A DNA stretch of 18,396 nucleotides from Melioribacteraceae bacterium (GTDB lineage Bacteria > Bacteroidota > Ignavibacteria > Ignavibacteriales > Melioribacteraceae). The stretch spans positions 1 to 18,396 of the forward strand of contig JALWEC010000021.1 in NCBI GenBank assembly GCA_027036655.1, given 5' to 3'. Below, piece after piece: positions 14,343 through 18,396 of the stretch (positions are counted from its first letter, which is position 1; every line of letters starts with the position of its first letter). The translations under genes and the position numbers were made by a program. The notes beneath the pieces were generated by a model. The model searched no databases and was not told where the DNA came from. It saw only the letters and a list, made by a program, of their open reading frames with translations.

Positions 14343-16748
14343 TTAATTTCTTAACGGTTTACCGGTAGTTAAAATACTCTGCATTCTTTCCAGAGTTTTT
14401 CTTTCACCGATTAAACTTAAGAACGCTTCTCTTTCCAAATCGAGCAAGTATTGTTCGCTTACTCTGGTTCCTTCGGTTAAATCGCCGCCGCAGATTGTGT
14501 AGGCAAGTTTATCGGCGATCTTTCTGTCATGCTCGGAAATATATCTTCCCCTTTCAAATGAGAAAGCTCCGAGTATCAACGCCGCCAAACCGGTTCTTCC
14601 GAGAACTTTAATATCTTCTCTTTTAATCGGTTTGCGGTAGCCCCGTTCGGCTAACTCAATAGCGGCGCGTTTGGCGTCGGCAATTACTCTTTTGGGATTA
14701 ACAGAATAAACGTCCAATCCTTTTCTGAAATAACCTAACCCGTAAGCCTCTTCAGCCGAAGTCGATACTTTTGCCATTGCGATGTTCAGAAATTTCTCCT
14801 GAAGCTCGGGCAATTCCACGCCTCCTTTTACGTAAGCGTCGGAAGCGCGCAGAGCCATTTCTTTAGTTCCGCCGCCGGCGGGAATAATCCCTACCCCGAC
14901 TTCAACCAAACCGATGTAGGTTTCGGCAGACGCGTTAATCTTGTCCGAATGGAGACAAACCTCGCAACCGCCGCCGATAGCCAATCCGTGAGGCGCCGCA
15001 ACAACCGGAACATTGGAGTACCGAATGTGCATTGTTGTATTCTGGAACTGGCGAACCGCCATATCGATTTCGTCCCATTCCTGCTCCGTTCCGAGCATGA
15101 ACATCATTGCAAGATTTGCGCCGGCGGAAAAATGTTGTCCGTCGTTTCCGATTACCAATCCGCGGTAATCCTTCTCCGCAATCTCAATCGATTTATTTAT
15201 CGCTTCAAGTATCTCGCTGCCGATTGAATTCATCTTTGTCTGGAACTCAAGATTTAGAATTCCGTCTCCAATGTCGTGAAGCGTTGCTCCGGAGTTTTTC
15301 CAAACCGGAGCGTTTGCGCGATAATTGTCAAGTATTATAAAATCAGTAGTTCCCGGAATTATCTTATATGATTTGCTCGGGATGTCGTAATATTTTTTCT
15401 TCCCGTTTTCGATACTGTAAAATGACTTAAATCCGCCGTCCAGCATTTCCTGAACCCAAGGAGCCGGGGTCATATTCATTTCATTCATTACTTGAACTGT
15501 TTTTTCGACGCCGAGAACGTCCCACTGCTCAAACGGTCCGAGTTCCCAGCCGAATCCGGCTCTCATACCATCGTCAATCTTGTAAAGTTCATCTGCAATT
15601 TCAGGAATTCTGTTTGACGAATAACGAAATACGCTAAAACTGATTTTTCTTAGAAAATCCGAGGCAATATCTTTTCCGGCAAACAGCATTTTAAGTCTCT
15701 GACGCAAATCGTCAATCGGCTTTGCGGCTGCAACCGAAGCGAATTTCGGTTTTGAACTCGGTTTGTACTCGAACGTGTTGATGTCGAGTTCAAGAATTTG
15801 CTTCTTCCCTTTTTCATCTTTAATCTTTTTGTAAAAACCCTGTTTGGTTTTATCGCCGAGCCAATTATTCTCGACCATTTTGTTCACATAATCGGGAATG
15901 GCAAAAATATCCCTTTCTTCATCTTCCGGACAATCATTATAGATGTTGGTCGCAACTTTAACAAATGTGTCAATGCCAACTACATCGGCGGTTCGGAAAG
16001 TTGCGGATTTCGGACGACCCGTCAGCGGTCCGGTTAAAGTATCTACTTCCTTAACGCTCAACCCGAGTTCTTTCATATACTTAAAGACAGCCATAATACT
16101 GTAAACGCCTATTCTATTGGCGATAAACGCAGGCGTATCTTTGCACAGCACGGTTGTTTTGCCGAGATACTTATCTCCGTAACTCATCAGAAAATCAACC
16201 ACTTCGCTGTCGGTATAAGGAGTCGGGATTATCTCAAGCAAAGGCAGGTATCTCGGGGGATTGAAAAAGTGAGACCCGCAGAAATTTTTCTTAAAATCTT
16301 CGCTTCTTCCTTCGGTCATCAAATGCACCGGAATTCCGGAAGTGTTTGTTGTTACAAGCGTTCCGGATTTACGATATTTTTCGACATTACCGAAAACAAT
16401 TTTTTTAATATCAAGATTTTCCACAACCGCCTCGATTACCCAATCGGCAGTCGCAATTTTGTCCATATCGTCTTCAAAGTTGCCCGTTGTTATCCTGTGA
16501 GCAAACGACGATTTGTAAATCGGGGATGGTTTTGCCTTAAGTACGTTCTTAAGGTTTTCATTTGCGATGCGGTTGCGCACCGCTTTGTCTTCAAGGGTTA
16601 AACCCTTTTTCTTTTCGGCTTCCGTTAGTTCTCTCGGCACAATGTCAAGCAAAGTTACTTTGCACCCTATGTTTGCAAAGTGCGCCGCTATTCTGGAACC
16701 CATAACTCCGGAACCCAAAACCGCTACTTCATTAATTATTCTTTTCAT
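14343..16748 (-). CDS. fadN: 3-hydroxyacyl-CoA dehydrogenase / enoyl-CoA hydratase fusion (FadN type)
   Basis: This bifunctional enzyme hydrates trans-2-enoyl-CoA and oxidises the 3-hydroxyacyl-CoA with NAD. In the 801 residues the dehydrogenase comes first: NAD loop LGSGVMGS (11-18), catalytic GSHFFNPPRY (H160), E172 and N211 in ANRIG, then a C-terminal dehydrogenase domain with a second partial repeat to about 450. The crotonase domain follows (about 497-700), with AGANLAMM (542-549), HGLAIGGGCE (587-596) and GLVEVGVG (613-620). Both catalytic glutamates, E596 and E616, are kept. This domain order is that of Bacillus FadN, the reverse of E. coli FadB/FadJ. The gene order fadN-fadA-fadE is also the Bacillus order. 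It lies 103 nt downstream of the acyl-CoA synthetase. Confidence 0.94.
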   Translation of the reverse strand: MKRIINEVAVLGSGVMGSRIAAHFANIGCKVTLLDIVPRELTEAEKKKGLTLEDKAVRNRIANENLKNVLKAKPSPIYKSSFAHRITTGNFEDDMDKIATADWVIEAVVENLDIKKIVFGNVEKYRKSGTLVTTNTSGIPVHLMTEGRSEDFKKNFCGSHFFNPPRYLPLLEIIPTPYTDSEVVDFLMSYGDKYLGKTTVLCKDTPAFIANRIGVYSIMAVFKYMKELGLSVKEVDTLTGPLTGRPKSATFRTADVVGIDTFVKVATNIYNDCPEDEERDIFAIPDYVNKMVENNWLGDKTKQGFYKKIKDEKGKKQILELDINTFEYKPSSKPKFASVAAAKPIDDLRQRLKMLFAGKDIASDFLRKISFSVFRYSSNRIPEIADELYKIDDGMRAGFGWELGPFEQWDVLGVEKTVQVMNEMNMTPAPWVQEMLDGGFKSFYSIENGKKKYYDIPSKSYKIIPGTTDFIILDNYRANAPVWKNSGATLHDIGDGILNLEFQTKMNSIGSEILEAINKSIEIAEKDYRGLVIGNDGQHFSAGANLAMMFMLGTEQEWDEIDMAVRQFQNTTMHIRYSNVPVVAAPHGLAIGGGCEVCLHSDKINASAETYIGLVEVGVGIIPAGGGTKEMALRASDAYVKGGVELPELQEKFLNIAMAKVSTSAEEAYGLGYFRKGLDVYSVNPKRVIADAKRAAIELAERGYRKPIKREDIKVLGRTGLAALILGAFSFERGRYISEHDRKIADKLAYTICGGDLTEGTRVSEQYLLDLEREAFLSLIGERKTLERMQSILTTGKPLRN

Positions 16749-16851
16749 CTGTTTTCCGCTTTGTTTTACAATTTTTACGGTTATTTAATTATTTAATTTC
16801 TAATGCCGACTAAAAGAGAAACGGCATAAAATTTTTCTTTTTTGATTCCTT

Positions 16852-18396
16852 TTACTCATCGATATAGTAATGCGATTGACTTTCATCTTCATACAACTTA
16901 TCGATTAAGTCTTCGTACTTTTTCAAAATTACTCTTCTTTTAAGTTTCAGCGTCGGAGTAATTTCTCCTGTATCCGGAGACCAATTATCCGCTACCAAAA
17001 CAATCTTTTTAACTTGCTGAACCTTTCCGAATCGTTTATTGTATTTTTCAACATCCTGCCAAATTCTTTCGTTCAAAATCCGAGATTTTATCATCTCATC
17101 CTTTGAATTGAGAGCAACGCATTTCTTTTTACACCATTTGTTGATAAACTCGAAATCAGGAACAATTATGGCGGCGGGAAACTTTCTTTTGTTTCCTATC
17201 ACCATAATTTGATCAATGAATAACGACTCTTTCATCTTATTCTCAATAGGAAGAGGCGCAACGTATTTACCGCCGGAAGTTTTAAATATCTCTTTAATTC
17301 TATCGGTAATTTTCAAGAACCTTCCGTCGATAATTTCCCCTACATCGCCTGTATGGAACCAGCCGTCGGCGTCAATTACTTCCGCTGTAGCTTCCGGTTT
17401 TTTGTAGTATCCTATCATTACATTCGGACCTTTGGCAAGAATCTCTCCGCTTTCTTCATCAATTTTAATCTTAACTTCCGGTAGAGGAATCCCAACCGTT
17501 CCGATAAACCAATCGCCGTCGGTAAATCTGTTGCAAGTTAGCACCGGACTCGTTTCGGTCAATCCGTAGCCCGGGCGAATCGGAATTTCGGCGGCTTCAA
17601 ATATTCTGCCTATTCTCGGCTGCAATGCCGCCGCGCCGCTAATAATCCCAAGCACATTTCCTCCAAGCGCCTCAACCCATTTATGAAAAACAAGTTTACG
17701 CGCTATTCCGAGACGGAAGTTATACCATGCAGAGTTTTTCCCCTGCGGATGATACTTATTTGCCAGTTTAACCGCCCATCCGAAAATAGCCTTTTTGATT
17801 CCGGTTAAATCTCTTCCGACTCCCATAATCTTATCGAATATCTTTTCCATAACGCGAGGAACGGTTGTAAAGTAATTAGGTTGCACTTCTCTAATGTTTT
17901 CGCCGATTTTATCAATGCTTTCGGCAAAGTAAATTGCCCCGCCCACATAGAAGTAAAAATAAACGGCTGTCCTTTCAAAAATATGGCAAATCGGGAGAAA
18001 ACTAATCATCCTGTGCGTGTTATTATGCGGCTCAACTTGACGCACCTGAGTAACATCACTGAGAATATTTTTATGCGTCAGCATTACTCCCTTCGGAACA
18101 CCGGTTGTTCCTGAAGTATAAATTATCGTAGCCAAATCATCTTCGGTAACCTTTGCCTTCAACTCGTTAAGTCGCGGACGAAGAAATTCGTCAGCAGCGT
18201 TTGTAATATCCGACCAATGTTTTGCCCCTTCAATTTTTTCGAAAGTGTAAACATCTTTCACGGAGGGAGTTCCCGGCAATATCCGGCGGACCTTGTCGTA
18301 TAAATCCTTATTTTCCACAAATACCAGTTTTACTTCCGCATCGTTAAAAATATAAGTCGAATCTTCATCGCTCATATTCGGATAAAGAGGAACGTC
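16852..18396 (-). CDS. Long-chain acyl-CoA synthetase (5' end outside window)
   Basis: This AMP-forming ligase activates free fatty acids to acyl-CoA, feeding the downstream beta-oxidation genes. The reading frame is open to the window edge, and the residues before the first methionine (DVPLYPN) match the family pattern VPLYPxxS, so the protein is truncated by the window and does not start at that methionine. Within the 514 visible residues are the ATP loop YTSGTTGVPKG (93-103), GYGLTETSP (276-284), HTGD (348-351), TDRIKE (364-369) and the C-terminal PTLKLKR, whose lysine (about K484) is the likely catalytic lysine. The extended linker and C-terminus resemble long-chain (FAA-type) enzymes, not short-chain acetyl-CoA synthetases. 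About 80-90 N-terminal residues should lie to the right of the window, as should the operon promoter. Confidence 0.93.
   Translation of the reverse strand, partial: DVPLYPNMSDEDSTYIFNDAEVKLVFVENKDLYDKVRRILPGTPSVKDVYTFEKIEGAKHWSDITNAADEFLRPRLNELKAKVTEDDLATIIYTSGTTGVPKGVMLTHKNILSDVTQVRQVEPHNNTHRMISFLPICHIFERTAVYFYFYVGGAIYFAESIDKIGENIREVQPNYFTTVPRVMEKIFDKIMGVGRDLTGIKKAIFGWAVKLANKYHPQGKNSAWYNFRLGIARKLVFHKWVEALGGNVLGIISGAAALQPRIGRIFEAAEIPIRPGYGLTETSPVLTCNRFTDGDWFIGTVGIPLPEVKIKIDEESGEILAKGPNVMIGYYKKPEATAEVIDADGWFHTGDVGEIIDGRFLKITDRIKEIFKTSGGKYVAPLPIENKMKESLFIDQIMVIGNKRKFPAAIIVPDFEFINKWCKKKCVALNSKDEMIKSRILNERIWQDVEKYNKRFGKVQQVKKIVLVADNWSPDTGEITPTLKLKRRVILKKYEDLIDKLYEDESQSHYYIDE

Noticed and set aside
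16803..16827. Inverted repeat ATGCCG...CGGCAT between the acyl-CoA synthetase and fadN genes
   Set aside because: The stem is only 6 bp with a 13-nt loop. The T-rich tail follows it only on the plus strand, where no gene needs terminating. It is not supported as a terminator of the minus-strand operon.

Overview
The window is ordinary chromosomal DNA from a moderately AT-rich bacterium, probably of the Bacteroidota/Chlorobiota/Ignavibacteriota group. The clues are the long, insert-bearing form of IspG, a histidine kinase with a periplasmic TPR region, and dispersed intergenic repeats built on TGTCATTCTGA...GAAGAATCTC. Ignavibacteria-like is my best guess. It rests on recognition, not on a marker gene.

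Left part (+ strand). After a repeat-bearing stretch (1-378) comes a tight three-gene cluster with 3-nt gaps: a HAMP-only membrane protein, the potassium transporter subunit TrkH, and alanine racemase Alr. A 652-bp non-coding region follows (3754-4405). It holds a 7-bp-period tandem repeat, a partial dispersed repeat, a perfect GC-rich palindrome and a pair of related AT-rich hairpins. Next is a degenerate DJ-1/PfpI-like protein that has lost the nucleophile cysteine, then IspG of the MEP isoprenoid pathway.

Middle (- strand, convergent with ispG). A TPR-containing membrane histidine kinase sits 22 nt upstream of a probable GT-A (family 2-like) glycosyltransferase with a C-terminal TPR-like tail. 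The two are probably co-transcribed.

Right part (- strand). This is a fatty-acid beta-oxidation cluster, read from the right edge: long-chain acyl-CoA synthetase (cut by the window edge), FadN-type 3-hydroxyacyl-CoA dehydrogenase/enoyl-CoA hydratase, thiolase FadA, long acyl-CoA dehydrogenase FadE, and a DECR-type 2,4-dienoyl-CoA reductase. Together they cover activation and all four steps of the cycle, plus an auxiliary step for unsaturated acids. A convincing intrinsic terminator lies between fadE and the reductase. A 164-bp inverted-repeat element sits between fadA and fadE.

I found no CRISPR array, phage, transposase, tRNA, rRNA or recognisable defence system. The most unusual items are the small repeat elements (a MITE-like family with GCATAAC ends, nested palindromes, heptamer tandem repeats touching gene 3' ends), the DJ-1-like pseudo-enzyme, the HAMP protein without an output domain, and the terminator just ahead of the reductase start codon.
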